Assembly (NCBI GenBank): GCA_019279435.1
Contig: JAAALK010000289.1
Location: 10,236,342-10,300,341, forward strand
Source: Zizania palustris
Lineage: Eukaryota; Streptophyta; Magnoliopsida; Poales; Poaceae
Length of the DNA stretch: 64,000 nt
Direction of reading: 5' to 3'
Part shown: positions 1 to 10,820 of the stretch, one piece after another
Numbering within the stretch: position 1 is the first letter of the stretch
Layout of the letters: every line of letters starts with the position of its first letter
The notes under the pieces: generated by a model
Database searches by the model: none
What the model saw: the letters and a program-made list of their open reading frames with translations, nothing else
What the model was told of the DNA's origin: nothing
Translations under genes and position numbers: made by a program

Positions 1-324
1 CACTTCAGCTTGGAGATTGGCCATCTGGGTCGCCATGTCACCAAGGCTATCTTCATTTCTTCCGGAAGGATCTTCCGGGTCTTGGGAACTGAACATATCA
101 GTTCAGAGCATAGTCGAAGCTAGAGGAGGAGCTCCATCTAGTCAAAGCATAGACGGAGTCCCTAAGGGGGCTTCGTATGTTCGAGGAAGAAAATTCCCTT
201 CGGGGGTCTAAGGTGGAGGAACTACTAAAGTTCCTCCGACCTCGACTGTATTCGAAGATCTTGCTTCGGAGGTCCGAGGGGACCTCTGAGTAGGACTACC
301 ACCTGAACTCCGCTTAGGAGGCAT
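1..324 (-). pseudogene. gag N-terminus of A1 (partial)
   Basis: The likely start codon is the minus-strand ATG at 324-322, giving MPPKRSSGGS, which matches MPPKQSSGGS at 46192 in A3. The leading proline/serine-rich stretch precedes the retroviral-type gag domain, which lies outside the window. The product would be the structural Gag of the cytoplasmic particle. The stop after the first segment resembles that in A3. Only the first hundred or so codons are present, so coding status is unknown, and decay is likely. Confidence 0.6.
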
Positions 325-388
325 GGCTCTAAAAACTTGGTAGAGAACGAAGTTTTTTGGACTAAGTTGCCCACGGACAGTGCCAACT

Positions 389-881
389 GTTGGCGTAAAG
401 GATTACGCTAATAGGTTCTCGAAGATTAAAACTAACAAATGGAGAGTTTGTGAAGCGGACTATTTAAAGCCTCCAAATAGGATAATAGCTCAAAGTAGTT
501 CGAAGTTGTGTATTGAATAATTGAGTATTCGATGATCATGACAGGGTGAGAATGGGGGTATTTATAGTTAAAAATCTTAAGGAAAAGACATTTTTACCCC
601 TCAATTACAACCGACATAGTGGAAACTATTTCAGTACCCCTAATAGGGTTAAAATAGTAAAAGACTAATCTAATTAGAAAGAAGATAAGTCTTCCATCCT
701 CGCTGGCAGATAAGCTCTCTGAAGATTGAACCTTCGAAGTCATACATCGAACAAAAGCCTGCGTGGATTCTCCGAGCTTGATCATACGCGAGGCCGGAGT
801 TAATACTTGAACTTCACTCTAGTAAATTGTCTTTGTCTTATAACTGTAGAGACCCTGGGGATGAAGTATTTTCCCCCAACA
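389..881 (-). repeat. 5' LTR of A1
   Basis: The LTR is 493 bp and on the minus strand begins TGTTGGGGGAAAATAC and ends CGCCAACA. A TATA box (TATAAATACC on minus) lies at 557-566. A probable primer-binding site, GTTGGCACTGTCCGTGGG on minus, adjoins the LTR at about 371-388. Size and ends agree with the family A LTRs at 36712, 45635 and 55905. Confidence 0.9.
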
Positions 882-924
882 GAAGTGTGATTCCTGATCT
901 TTGTATTTGTAAAATCAATTATGT

Positions 925-1318
925 CATTTGGTAGTGTCATTTATGTTTAAGATATTGGGAATATATGTTTTTATTTATGTCATTAATGTGTATAGCACTA
1001 GCACGCCACCGGTGTCATTTTTGTTTAAGCTATTGGAAATATATGTTATTATTTAATTATTGGTAATATATGTCTAATCTAATAAAAAATTCCTTAAGAA
1101 AAAAACAACAATCAAGTAGAAAGTTTATGTTGAAACCTTCTATTTACTTATTGGTAATATATGATTTTACTAAATAAAAATACTCATTTTGTTTAAGATA
1201 TTGGTAATATAGGTTATTAGTTATTTATAGTTATTATATGTCTAATCTTATCAAAAAATTCCTTAAGAAAATTAATAATAATAATAAAGTATAAAATATA
1301 CGTTGAAACATTTTTTAG
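925..1318 (+). repeat. AT-rich imperfect tandem duplication in the CACTA left flank
   Basis: A unit starting near TTTAAGATATTGG recurs at about 946, 1026 and 1194. The last two copies run on together through ATATGTCTAATCT, AAAAAATTCCTTAAGAAAA and CGTTGAAAC or TGTTGAAAC. The copies have drifted by small indels. No coding potential is seen. Confidence 0.6.
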
Positions 1319-1337
1319 TAGTTGCGGTAGGGTGTAA

Positions 1338-1548
1338 TTAGTGGTGGGCATGCTGACGTCACTAGCCCGCCACTGCTATTCCTCTTAGTAGTGGCGGTCG
1401 GCTAATGTCAGCGACCCGCCACTACTAAGTCGAGTACTAGTTGCGGGCGGATTAGTAGTGGCGGGCTAGTGACATCACCGTACGCCACTACTAAGAGAAA
1501 TAGCAGTGGCGGGTAAGTCGACATCATCTTGCCTGCCACTGCTAATAA
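1338..1548 (+). repeat. Left subterminal hairpin array of the CACTA element
   Basis: About four units pair a GTGGCGGGC-like left half with a GCCCGCCAC-like right half around a short loop containing GACGTCA or GACATCA. One loop (1354-1361) holds the perfect palindrome TGACGTCA. Arrays of this kind near the ends of En/Spm elements are binding sites for the element's own DNA-binding protein in the well-studied maize case; here that is inference. Confidence 0.75.
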
Positions 1549-1599
1549 ACCTATATATAGTGTTTTTGCTTCCGCTCCAAAAACCTAATTTAATTTGGA

Positions 1600-2060
1600 A
1601 ACTAACTCCCGCGCCGCCGAACTCTGCCCATCGCCACCGTCCTGGAGAACGTCGCCACCGCCCGTGAAGCCCGTCGTCGCCGCCAGTGAAGCCAGTCACC
1701 GCACACGAAGCCCATCGCCGCCACCAGAGCACGCGGCCACCGTCTTGGAGCCTGTCACCGCCCCCAAAGCCCGTCGCCGCCCCCAAAGCCCATCGCCGCC
1801 CCCAAGCCTATCGTTGTCCTGGAGCCCGTCATCGCCGCCCATGAAGCCCGTCGCTGCCCCCAAAGCCCATCGCCACCCCCGGAGCATGCCGCCACCGTCT
1901 TGGAGACCGTCACTGCCCCTAAAGCCCGTCACCGCCCATGAAGCCCGTCGTCGGCCCCGAGCCCGTCGTCGCCCCAAAGCCCATCGCTGTCCCGGAGCCC
2001 ATCGCCGCCCCTGAGCCCCTCGCCGTCTCGGAGCCCATCGCTGTCCCGGAGCCCATCGTG
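1600..2060 (+). repeat. GC-rich degenerate minisatellite after a TATA-like site
   Basis: Short units of about 15-30 bp built on AAGCCCATCGCCGCCCC repeat through the block. Open frames exist on both strands only because the repeat lacks stops: the plus frame gives Pro/Arg/His repeats, the minus frame Gly/Asp/Arg repeats. The longest plus frame begins with TTG, not ATG. A TATATATAG at 1552-1560 sits 40 bp upstream, so the block may be the transcribed 5' leader of the CACTA gene. I do not call a protein. Confidence 0.6.
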
Positions 2061-2099
2061 TTCACCGCTTAGTGTTTGGTATGTTCCCCTTCTCTGATA

Positions 2100-3455
2100 T
2101 GGTGGTGGATGCTTGTTAAATTTACTAAGCATGGATTCTATAAGCGATGCAACACATCACGAAAATTACATTCTTACTATGATGGTAACTTTGCATGATC
2201 GCTTCAGTTTATTTGCCGGCCATGTAAAAACATGCATTAGAAATTTAGAACTGTATGAAAACACAATTACTGCGATGCATGTCTGTTTAATTAAGTTGGA
2301 AGATATATGAACTTGTGAATATATGAATAGTTGATGCCTACTACTACGTATGCATCTATTTGTGTGTCTTTTTGTTTTTAATTGCTTATTATTGCTGTCA
2401 ACTCCAAATTATAACATGAATAGTGAATTGCAAAGCAACAACTATTTATGATGTGAGCAATACTACAACATAAGCATCTTAAGCAGATCAATTCTCTTGT
2501 CATTTTTTCCATTGCAATGTGAAAACTGAGTCAATACAACTAAACTAAAACTTCTCTATGAAGATTCAAATTTAAATGAGATGTATAAAATAAAGTAAAT
2601 AATTGTCACGTGAGATTGAAATGATCAAAATGGTATGCCCTAAAATCAAGTGGTGACACTGAACTGATGAAAACTAACATGATTACAAGATTGATGCCTG
2701 CTATTGTTGATTATTACAATTTCTTTTACACAAAACATAGATTCAAAACTCTCATTCTCCGAAACTGATGACGTTTGCGCTCCCGTTCTCCGAAACCTAA
2801 ATTCAAAACTCTTGGATAGGTCTTTTTTTTGTCTATTGCAATTTTATGCCTTTTTCCTGTTTTGCAATTCCTTTTAGAGGCCTACGATGCAAATTGTTAT
2901 TGAGTTATCTCATATATGTCATCAAATCTGTGGGACACATCGATTCCCTTCAATAACTTCTTCTTTCTTGTGCTGCTGGAAGGGAATTAATGTGACCATG
3001 GGTTCCATGGAAGCCATGAACATATTTGAAAAACAACACAAAATATGTTGAGGCCTCAACAACTTTGTGCAGAATCCAATGTAACACAACAGTACTAGAG
3101 AGAGAGAGAACAACTAATAGTAAACTAGCTAGTTGTTATATGATGCATACATAACACAAGCACTATACTTGAGGATTAGTATAGTAGCTTCAGATATAAT
3201 AGATGACTACTGATACATGAGGCCACTGCCCAGTCTGAATCATAAATAACACAACCAATAGGAGAGTTGTAGCTAAGAAAAGTTTTCATTCATTTCCCAC
3301 CTTTGACATTGTTGATCAGTTTACTACTGCTATTACTTCTGAAGCTACTATACAAATCCTCAAGTGCATCCGACATGTGCATTGTTTCGTACACGAAAAT
3401 ATGACAGTAGACCTTTTTTGCATAACAAAAATTCTGTTACATTAGCCTCTTAACT
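2100..3455 (+). other. Non-coding CACTA interior (leader or large intron)
   Basis: The stretch is AT-rich and has only short frames with no recognisable motif. It contains a GA microsatellite at about 3096-3109 and the hairpin listed separately at 3167-3365. It lies between the GC-rich block and the first plausible ATG of the CACTA gene at 3471, so it is probably leader or intron. Confidence 0.5.
3167..3365. repeat. 199-bp inverted repeat (MITE-like hairpin)
   Basis: Arms at 3167-3194 and 3338-3365 are inverted copies of 28 bases with one mismatch (core TAGTATAGTAGCTTCAGA). Weaker complementarity continues inward for about 25 bases on each side, leaving a loop near 90 bp. No flanking target-site duplication was convincing. 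Confidence 0.65.
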
Positions 3456-3470
3456 GTGAATAGTTCATCT

Positions 3471-5083
3471 ATGGCGGAGGAAGGACGTTCCGTCGAGGAG
3501 CTCATCTACGAGTCTCCTGTAAAAACAAATAAAGAGGGTTCAGCTGAAGGATCCTCCGATAGCGAATCTTCGTACCACTCTCTGGAGAATGAACTTCTAG
3601 TGGAGCCTAGGAAGAAGCAAATGAGAGAAGACACCGATGAGGAATACATTCTTGAAGCTCAAGCGGAGGTAATTATTGTGTTAGTAACAAGTTAGAGCAG
3701 CTTCTAACGGAGGATTACATTCCTGAAGCTCACATTGTCTATCGTCGTAGGATCGTCCAAAGTGAGGAAGCAAGCGTCGATTATTCCAAGTCGAGGAAAG
3801 AACAACTATTGTCCCAGCTGTTGAGTCATCTGAGCCAACAACTGTTGAGCCCGCTGCCACTACATCCTCTGCAAATGCAAAGAGGAGAGGAAAATGGGAC
3901 AAGAACAAGTTGCATACAGCTATCTACGAGGTTGAACAAAGAAGTGTATGTTGATGGGGCTCCAAAGAAGCCGAAAGAAATCACAGCTAAGTGGCGCAAT
4001 GACAATGGATGTCTCACCAAGGAGCAATGTAAGATAGTATGGAAAAGCTGGAAGAGTGTCCCTGAAGCTATAAAGAACGAATTGTGGCAGCATATAAAAG
4101 CACACTATCAGGAAATCGCTTCGTACATTCAGGACTAAATTGAACACATAATACCTTCAAAAAGGAGAGTCGCCGCTCAATGACTACGGCTTTATCACAC
4201 CAAATGAATGGAACAAATTCAAAATGCAGCATTGCTTAAAAGAAGTCAAACAAGAGAGCATCATGTTCAAGGAACTTAATAAGAAGAATAAGTTCCCACA
4301 TAAACTTGGCCCAGGTGGATATAAGGCCAAGGAGGATGATTGTAGTATAAAGGAAGAGGAGGACCATGCAGCTGGGTTACCTAAACAGTTTTTAGGTGCT
4401 GATCAGCGCACTAAGAGATGGCTCCTAGGTCGATCTAAAAAAACACCCGAGGGCCAATATATCCTCTCTGACTCACAGACTAGTGAAGTTCAAGCCTGAG
4501 GGATGTAATGACCAGCTTACATCTACTCTCAAAAATGAGGAACATCGAGGGCGCACCTGAGGTGTCTCTTCTATAGCACCCTGGAAGAATACTTTCAAGA
4601 CGCAGGATGGTGCCACATACAAGAAGCGTCAAGCACGGACAGATGACGCCGCAGAGCACCGTGCAGAGTGGGATAGACAGTTCTTTCAATTTATTAGTGA
4701 GAATCCAAACATCATGCAGGCTGCAACGGGACAGATAGTTGTGCCAAAGGTACGACTTGACGTACCAAGCAGTGTTGGATCAGTACAAGAGAAATTTCCT
4801 ATAAATTATATCAAAGAGGAAACACCATGCATTCTGCATGTACTGATTGGACACAAAGGATATTCCCAACAGGCCGCATGATGCATTTGTTATGCCTGGG
4901 GATCTATTTCACAATCGGCCTATTCCCGTGGAGTATACCAAGGTTCAGTTCAATGAGATCACCAATGACAAATTTATCAATGACCCCCTGGATATTCCAA
5001 TGCCCGATGAGGGGATTGAGACAATCAGAGATGGACTGAATAACTTTGTCTTATGGGCCAGCCGAGATATCAAATTACTCTAG
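3471..5083 (+). pseudogene. CACTA protein, plant En/Spm transposase-like (PF03004-type), degenerate
   Basis: The likely start is ATG 3471 (MAEEGRSVEE), followed by an acidic, serine-rich N-terminus. A block at about 3950-4130 reads KEITAKWRNDNG then VWKSWKSVPEAIKNELW. A further block at 4170-4500 reads LNDYGFITPNEWNKF, NKFPHKLGPGGYKAKE and KRWLLGRSKKTPEG. This order is characteristic of the plant Ptta/En/Spm family (TNPA-like accessory or DNA-binding protein). Later segments (FHNRPIPVEYTKV at about 4910, DGLNNFVLWASRDI at about 5030) belong to the same type of grass CACTA ORF. Frames change several times and stops are present, so no full product can be made. It is probably one gene with the Ulp1-like region downstream. 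Confidence 0.7.
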
Positions 5084-5159
5084 AGGCAGTCTCTGACAAG
5101 TTCTTAGAGTAGATCGCCTATTTTCTGCTGCAATCCCCACATATCCTTCATCTCATGAT

Positions 5160-7074
5160 ATGCAAAATATAGGATCTTTATCACCTTTTGATGAGCGTGA
5201 GATGGAGGAAGAGACAGAGAAGGAGCTAGTGCCCGATAAAGTGGCAGATCGTCAAATGGCTCAAGAACTCGAGGAACACGTGCCCAAAAAAGTGGCAGAT
5301 CCACAAATGGCTCAACAACACATGCCGGAGAAAGTGACAGATCCTAAAGTGGCCGAACTTGATCAAGTGGAAGAGTTAGTTCCAGCGGCCGAGCCTGATC
5401 AAGTCAAAGAGTCAGTTCCAACTATCGAGCCTCAAGTGACAGAGCTAGTGGACGAGCCTGATCAACTGAAAGAGTCAGTTCAAGCGGCCGAGCTCGAGAC
5501 CGAGAATCAAGAGGCACGCCTAAAGCCCACAATCCACAAGACAATTGTTCAAGTTGGTTGTTCTCTGATCCAAAGTCGAAAATGCTCAAATTCTTTAGTA
5601 CTGTGCGGAAAACACGTTCTATGCCCGTAGAGGCTCACTTAAAGGCTCCAGTAAAAAAACATGGATCACTTTCTATGGATCAATGGACCTAGGGAGACGA
5701 TGATTTTATCGAGTATGAACCAGTCAAACCATTCTTACCCCAACGAGTACTTAAGAGTATGAACTGGGAGATGAAATTATTTCATGACTGGTATCTTGAA
5801 GCGTCTTCGTTAGGAGTTATACAAATAGAAGTGAAGGTTCCAAAAGAAGTATTCAACAACCCAGAGTTTAATCTTGTACTATTTTTCGACGACTTCCACC
5901 AGATGTTCTATTTGAAGTGAACCGACATAACAAGCATGATGCTCTAGTGCCTGTAAGTACATGATCAATACAAAGAAAAAAATCAATCATGTCTTATATT
6001 GACTAGTGTTTCATAACATATGCAGTTTGAATTAATGTTCTGATAAGTCTAAACAATATGGGTATTTGAACCCATCATTAATAATTCAAAGTACACTGAA
6101 CCAAGTACTAAACCAGAACAATGCAAAGTACTGGAGTGCAGGTCAGAAAAAGTTTCAAAGGCAGATTTTCAATAAAGACCAAGACGCACTTAAGAAGAAT
6201 AAAAGGAATTGTGCCACGTTGTATATTGCGAGGTGCATGTTTCAATGGAGGGACAGAGAAATGATAAGAGGGGCATATAACTTTAAGTAAATATACGCAC
6301 TATATCCACTTAATCACGTTTTATCGATTATGAAACTAACATAATCACACATTACTTCTTTCGATAGTGATCATTGGATTGCACTTCTGATGTAAACAAA
6401 GATCTCTAGGGTTTGGGTGCTCGACTCTCTCGACAAACCTAGGAAATAATATCAAGATATAATAAATGTTCTCCAGAGTGCATATAAATATTACGTGGAA
6501 AAGTTACATGGACCACATGATCCACAAAGGCCGAAAGAAATGCATATCAAAACCAACTATCCGGTAAGATTATATTTTGAAGTTTATTAATTCAAATAAT
6601 AAAGCCAACCTATATATCGTTCTAACTTTGTCTATTTTGAAGTGTCACAAACAACTTCTTGGTTCAGTGCATTGCGGGTATTACACTTGTAATATCATGA
6701 GAAATGACTTAGGAAAGTATGCGCGGACAGTATCTGAAGATAATAAAGAAGTAAGTTTATTTATTGTTTGTTAATCTAATATAACCTGCAACGTATGTAC
6801 TTATATGTTACGTATGCAGATGTCAGGTCCATCAACCATTGCCAGGAAGAGCCAACTCTCTGATGCAAAAATGTATGGAATCGTATCAAGGACGTGCCGC
6901 TTCACATTGCATGAAATTATTCATGATCATGGAATACTCTTCGATCCTGAGGGTGAAGTGGCCAAGCAACCAACTCTGAGACATTGGGACGGGAGACCTA
7001 AAAGGCTTGAACAACAAATTTCCAAGAATTTTGAAGCTCAGAAGCAAAAAGAAGATGTGCAAGATAAGAGCTGA
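5160..7074 (+). pseudogene. CACTA Ulp1-like cysteine protease (C48) region, degenerate
   Basis: A Glu/Pro-rich repeat segment (about 5200-5500, units like VADPQMAQ and EPDQVKESV) leads to a conserved block at about 5690-5920. The C48 fold follows: His in HWIALL (codon 6372-6374), Asp in VWVLDSLD (6423-6425) and Cys in GSVHCGYY (6673-6675), which gives the His-Asp-Cys triad. Reading continuity requires three small introns with GT..AG ends at 6287-6367, 6564-6642 and 6751-6819. The frame then ends at TGA 7072-7074 after a family-typical tail (CRFTLHEIIHDHG). TAA codons within 6388-6450 break the exon between His and the first donor. SUMO-type proteases of this kind are common passengers in grass CACTA and Mutator-like elements; their role in transposition is unknown. 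Confidence 0.75.
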
Positions 7075-7392
7075 CCTTTCAAGAAGAAACATTAAATAAA
7101 ATGAGCATGTATTTGTGAACAATTGTTAATTTTGAAGTTTTGATAGATGTAAACTTTGTAAACTTGATGTGTGATGAAATGTAAACTTTGTATATTTGTA
7201 AATTGATGAGATGATTTGTTTTTGTGTTGATGTTGTGTTGCTGCTATGGATGATTGTGGGAGCTGATAATTTATGTGGTTGTGTTGCTGCTGTGGATATG
7301 GAAGGCTGTGTGAAGCTTTATATTTCTGTGTTTTTGTTTGTAGGACTATGTGAATTAAGGTTTATAACATTCCGTGTAATGGGGAAAACAAA

Positions 7393-7670
7393 GTAGTGGC
7401 GGGCATGCTGACGTCATCTGCCTGCCACTGCTGTTAGCCATAGTAGTGGTGGGCAGATGACGTCAGCGCACCCATCACTGCTATTAACATAGTGGTGGCA
7501 GGCTCACTGACATCATTTGCCCGCCACTGCTATGAGAAGATGATGTCAGCGCGCCCGCCACTACTGTTGACACAACGGTGGTGGGCACTCTGCCCGCCAC
7601 TGCTAACTAGGGTTAGGAGTGGTGGACTGGTTTCCCGCCACTACAGTACATTTTTGCCCGCTGCTACAAT
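7393..7670 (+). repeat. Right subterminal hairpin array of the CACTA element
   Basis: Five or six units of AGTAGTGGCGGGC paired with GCCCGCCACTGCT follow the stop of the protease gene. Exact TGACGTCA palindromes sit at 7409-7416 and 7458-7465; other units have diverged forms. The units match those at 1338-1548, which supports both arrays being the ends of one element. Confidence 0.8.
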
Positions 7671-7687
7671 GTCACTTTCTAGTAGTG
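7671..7687 (-). repeat. Right terminal inverted repeat of the CACTA element
   Basis: On minus this reads CACTACTAGAAAGTGAC, the standard CACTA start found in grass En/Spm elements. The next three bases (GTT, 7688-7690) would be one copy of the 3-bp target duplication; the partner copy is not in the window. Confidence 0.85.
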
Positions 7688-8600
7688 GTTATTGAAATTA
7701 ATCTTGCTACTCGTCCAAATGATTCATGGGTATTTGATACTAGGTCGATGATTCATACTTGCAAATCGTTGCAAGCACTGAGTAGATCAAGAAAGTGTGC
7801 AATAGGTGAATTAGATATTCGTGTCGGCAACGGTGCAAAGGTTGGAGCGTTGATCATATGCATTTACTCTTTGTCACTACCATCATGATTAGTTCAAGAA
7901 TTGAATAATTGTTATTATGTTGCAACATTGGGCAAAAACATTATCTCTTATTCACGTTCGGAGGAAGAAGGTCATGAGTTCGTGATAAAGAAGAAATGTT
8001 GTTCAATATTTTCGAATGGCAAGCTCTATGGTGTTTCTCCATTGGTGAATGGATTATACATTCTAAGTCTTGAGGATGCACATGTTTATAACATTAGTAC
8101 TAAGAAACAACGACTCAATGATTTGAATCCTACCTATGTCTCGCATTGTCGTCCAGGCCATATAAATAAGAAGTACGTGCAAAAGATCCATAGTGATGCC
8201 CTTTTGGAGTCATTCGATTTTGAATCATATGACACATGCGAGTTTTGCTTACTTAGCAAAATGACAATGATGCCTTTCATTGGATAGAGTTAGAGGGCGA
8301 GTGAGCTGTTGGCCATAGTACATACTGATGTGTGTGGACCAATGAGCCATGTCGCAAGAGGTGGTTATTAGTACTTCATCACTTTTTATCGACGACTTTA
8401 GTAGATATGGTTATGTCTACTTGATGAGGCATAAATGGGAGTCCTTCGAAAAGTTCAAGGAGTACCAAAATGAAGTACAATATCATATGGGAAAGACAAT
8501 TAAATTTCTACAATACGATCGTGGATGTGAATATTTGAGCCATGAGTTTAGTGATCATCTAAAGCAGTGTGGAATTATTCCATAGTTGGGACCACCCGAT
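7688..8600 (+). pseudogene. Ty1-copia fragment: pre-integrase and integrase core
   Basis: Sequence resumes mid-gene right after the CACTA end with DSWVFDTRSMIHTCKSL, the protease/pre-integrase junction of a copia polyprotein. A degraded zinc-binding segment follows (HCRPGHINKKYVQKIH, CEFCLLSKMT). The integrase core shows VHTDVCGPM (first Asp), FIDDFSRYGYVYLM and a YDRGCEYLSHEFSDHL block with the second catalytic Asp. Stops occur at 7886, 8285 and 8583, and at least one frame change. Homology ends at about 8600 where another LTR begins. The CACTA insertion separates it from its 5' half, which is not in the window. Confidence 0.85.
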
Positions 8601-9110
8601 TGTAGGACCGAGAGCAGCGACCAGTGGGGTGAATGGGCGCCTAAAAAATATTCTTTCGAATCAATGGCCTTCTCCCAACAGCCAACGCACCTCAAGAGAC
8701 AACCAAAAACTTAAATCAAAAGCACAGATGAAAATAGTACTATCACTCTCCTATCAAATATTATGTGATACGACAGCCTGAATGATCATAGCACTAAAAA
8801 TAATCTAGCCTAAAAATAACCGGTGTCCTAATCAAAAGACACCACCACAATGCTTAAAGGAAGATTAAAACAATTCATAGTACAAATGACATGCCCTCAA
8901 AAGTTCCACCAAGTAACAGATGATTCATCAACAACATACAGATTATACTCAAATCAAGTGCAACATGTAAATATGAGAAGGCACAATATTTAACACATTT
9001 AATCTTGACAAAAATTAATGTAGGAAAATAAATGTACTAGGACTTAATTCATCTATTTCAGAATATTCAGAACTAAAAAAAGTAGTACACGAAAACCGAG
9101 AAGGGAAATC
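8601..9110 (-). repeat. SIRE-like copia LTR fragment
   Basis: The block starts TGTAGGACCGAGAG and has the run CGACCAGTGGGGTGAATGGG, closely similar to TGTACGACT... CGACTAGAGTGGGGGTGAA at 56481. There the LTR belongs to a copia element on the minus strand, so I infer minus here. It interrupts the copia integrase frame at 8600 and is itself cut where family B RT begins, at about 9110. There is no coding content. Confidence 0.5.
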
Positions 9111-10200
9111 AATTTCGGCGCTACAATGTTTCTTATCTTTTCAAGTCTTTTGGGATCAATTTCGATGCCTCTCTCGTGAATCATGAAACCTAAGAACTTA
9201 CCTACCGATACGCCAAAAGCACACTTAAGCGGATTCATTTTCAACCCATACTGTTCATCCTATCGAAAGCACCCTTCAAATCGGCTAAATGGTTTCCCAT
9301 AGTGTCCGATTTGACCACAACATCATCGATGTAAAATTCTAACACGACTCCTAACAAGTCATGAAAGATCAAATTCATATCGCGCTGATAGGTGGCGCCG
9401 GAATTTTTCAAACCAAAAGTCATGACGACCCACTCGAACAAACCGACAAAACCAGGGCATCGAACGGCAGACTTATAGACGTCCTCTTCGGCCATGAAGA
9501 TTTGATTATAACCAGCATTGCCATCAAGAAAACATAGTACCTTGTGTCCTGAAGCATCGTTGATCAGCATGTCGGCTATCGTCATTGGATACTCATCCTT
9601 CGAAGTGGCTCTATTCAGATCCCGGAAATCAATGCACACCCGTATCTTGCCGCTCCCTTTCTTCTCTACAGGCACAATGTTAGCAACCCATTCCGCGTAC
9701 CTGCACGGCCTAATAAATTCAGCCTTGAGTAGTCTTTCCACTTCTTCCTTAACTCGGTCATAGACGGCCGAATTAAAGTGGCGGGGAGGCTGCTTATAAG
9801 GCCTAAATCCAGACTTGATGGGCAGCCGATGCTCCACGAGTTCGTGGCTTAATCCTAGCATCTCCCTATATTCCCATGCGAAACAATCAACATACGACCA
9901 AAGTAACTTTATTACTTCAGCCTTTTCATCGGGCTGCAAATGTTGTTTTACAAAAGTCGGCCTTGGGATGCGACCATATCCTATATTGACTTCCTCCAAG
10001 GGATCGGCCGACGCAAAACCTTGCCCTAATTTTTCTACTTCGCTAAAGTCCCCGATGGCCTCGGCAATACCGTCTTTACTAGACCGATATTGCTCCACAC
10101 GAGACTTTAGCCAATCTAGATTGGTCTTGCTAGACATGTCTATTAGTACAAAAATAGTCGTGCTACTCCAGCCGGCTTTACAGACACTGGTACAAACCAC
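9111..10200 (-). pseudogene. Reverse transcriptase of B1, 3'-truncated
   Basis: The RT fold runs from VPVEKKGSGKIRVCIDFRDL through CFLDGNAGYNQI and VVMTFGLKNSGATYQR to the catalytic FYIDDVVVKS (YIDD box), then the thumb-side MNPLKCAFGVSVGKFLGF. The frame is open for 319 codons, then shifts at about 9241 into a second frame ending near EKIRNI, where homology stops at about 9120. The enzyme would copy element RNA into cDNA inside the virus-like particle. A spacer with SKTNLDWLKSRVEQYR precedes RT, as in B4. RNase H and integrase are absent because of the truncation. Confidence 0.85.
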
Positions 10201-10820
10201 CCTCCAGATATGCTAACAAAATTGTAGTCCAAAAGATCTCTACCTGACAGACACTCTACTTTGTTGTGGACGGCGTCAACCGACACATCGACAAAAGCTA
10301 CTTGGGCCGAAGTATCCGCGGGGATGACTTCTACCTCATCGTCGTCCCACTGTATCAGGCACTGGTGTAGAGTAGAAGGGATGCAACAGTTCACGTGAAT
10401 CCAGTCGCGCCCGAGTAGTACGCTATAGTTACCTTGTACGTCGATGACGAAGAACGCTGTTGGCAATGTGTTGTTGCCCACCGTCAACTCCATAGAGAGT
10501 ACTCGCTTGGCCTCGGAGCTCTCGCCGTTGAAGCCGTTGAGCATCAAGTTGGTCTTCTTCAGGTCATCTTCGTCCCTGCCAAGTTTCTTCAACAACGAAT
10601 AAGGCATTAAGTTAACAGTGGCGCCACCGTCGACGAGCATCCGGGAAATCGGCTTCCCATTGATGTGACCCCTGACGTAAAGGGGCTTTAGATGGTGGGC
10701 CAAGTCCTCGGGCTTCTCGAAGATGGCATTGCACGGGACGAGGTTCAACTGAGCAACCTCGGCCTCCTCCCGCGGTAGGGCAAACTCGCTAGGTAGCGTG
10801 ACAATGTTGATATCCATCAC
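10143..10820 (-). pseudogene. Aspartic protease region of B1
   Basis: A 225-codon frame holds the retropepsin-like active site in MLVDGGATVNLMP (Asp-Gly-Gly-Ala in place of the usual DTGA), a middle beta region (LTVGNNTLPTAFFVIDV) and the second conserved segment SVLLGRDWIH. The role is to cleave the Gag-Pol polyprotein. The frame runs on from gag without LTR or intergenic sequence and reaches RT after a frame change at about 10150-10200. B4 carries the same domain with a damaged active site. Confidence 0.8.

Larger units (their letters stand above)
1..881 (-). mobile_element. Family A Tat-lineage gypsy element, 5' end only (A1)
   Basis: On the minus strand this is the 5' LTR (881 to 389), a primer-binding site and the first codons of gag, cut off by the window edge. 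It matches the 5' end of the complete family A element at 45635-46510 in order and wording. The rest of the element must lie left of the window. CACTA-type sequence follows directly at 882, so A1 probably inserted into the CACTA element; the second copy of the target-site duplication cannot be seen. Confidence 0.85.
882..7687 (+). mobile_element. CACTA (En/Spm) DNA transposon, left end missing
   Basis: The right end is clear: a terminal inverted repeat reading CACTACTAGAAAGTGAC on minus ends at 7687, and copia coding sequence starts directly after it. Both flanks of the body carry subterminal hairpins built on GTGGCGGGC and GCCCGCCAC (1338-1548 and 7393-7610). The body encodes a plant En/Spm-family protein and a Ulp1-like protease. 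I found no TNP2-type transposase, so the copy is non-autonomous. The left TIR is not present; A1 at 1-881 probably inserted near it, leaving the true left end outside the window. Confidence 0.8.

Noticed and set aside
1595..2014. A 139-codon Pro/Arg-rich frame and overlapping Gly/Asp-rich minus frames
   Set aside because: They are shadows of a short GC-rich tandem repeat. The plus frame starts with TTG, and no domain or codon bias supports a protein.
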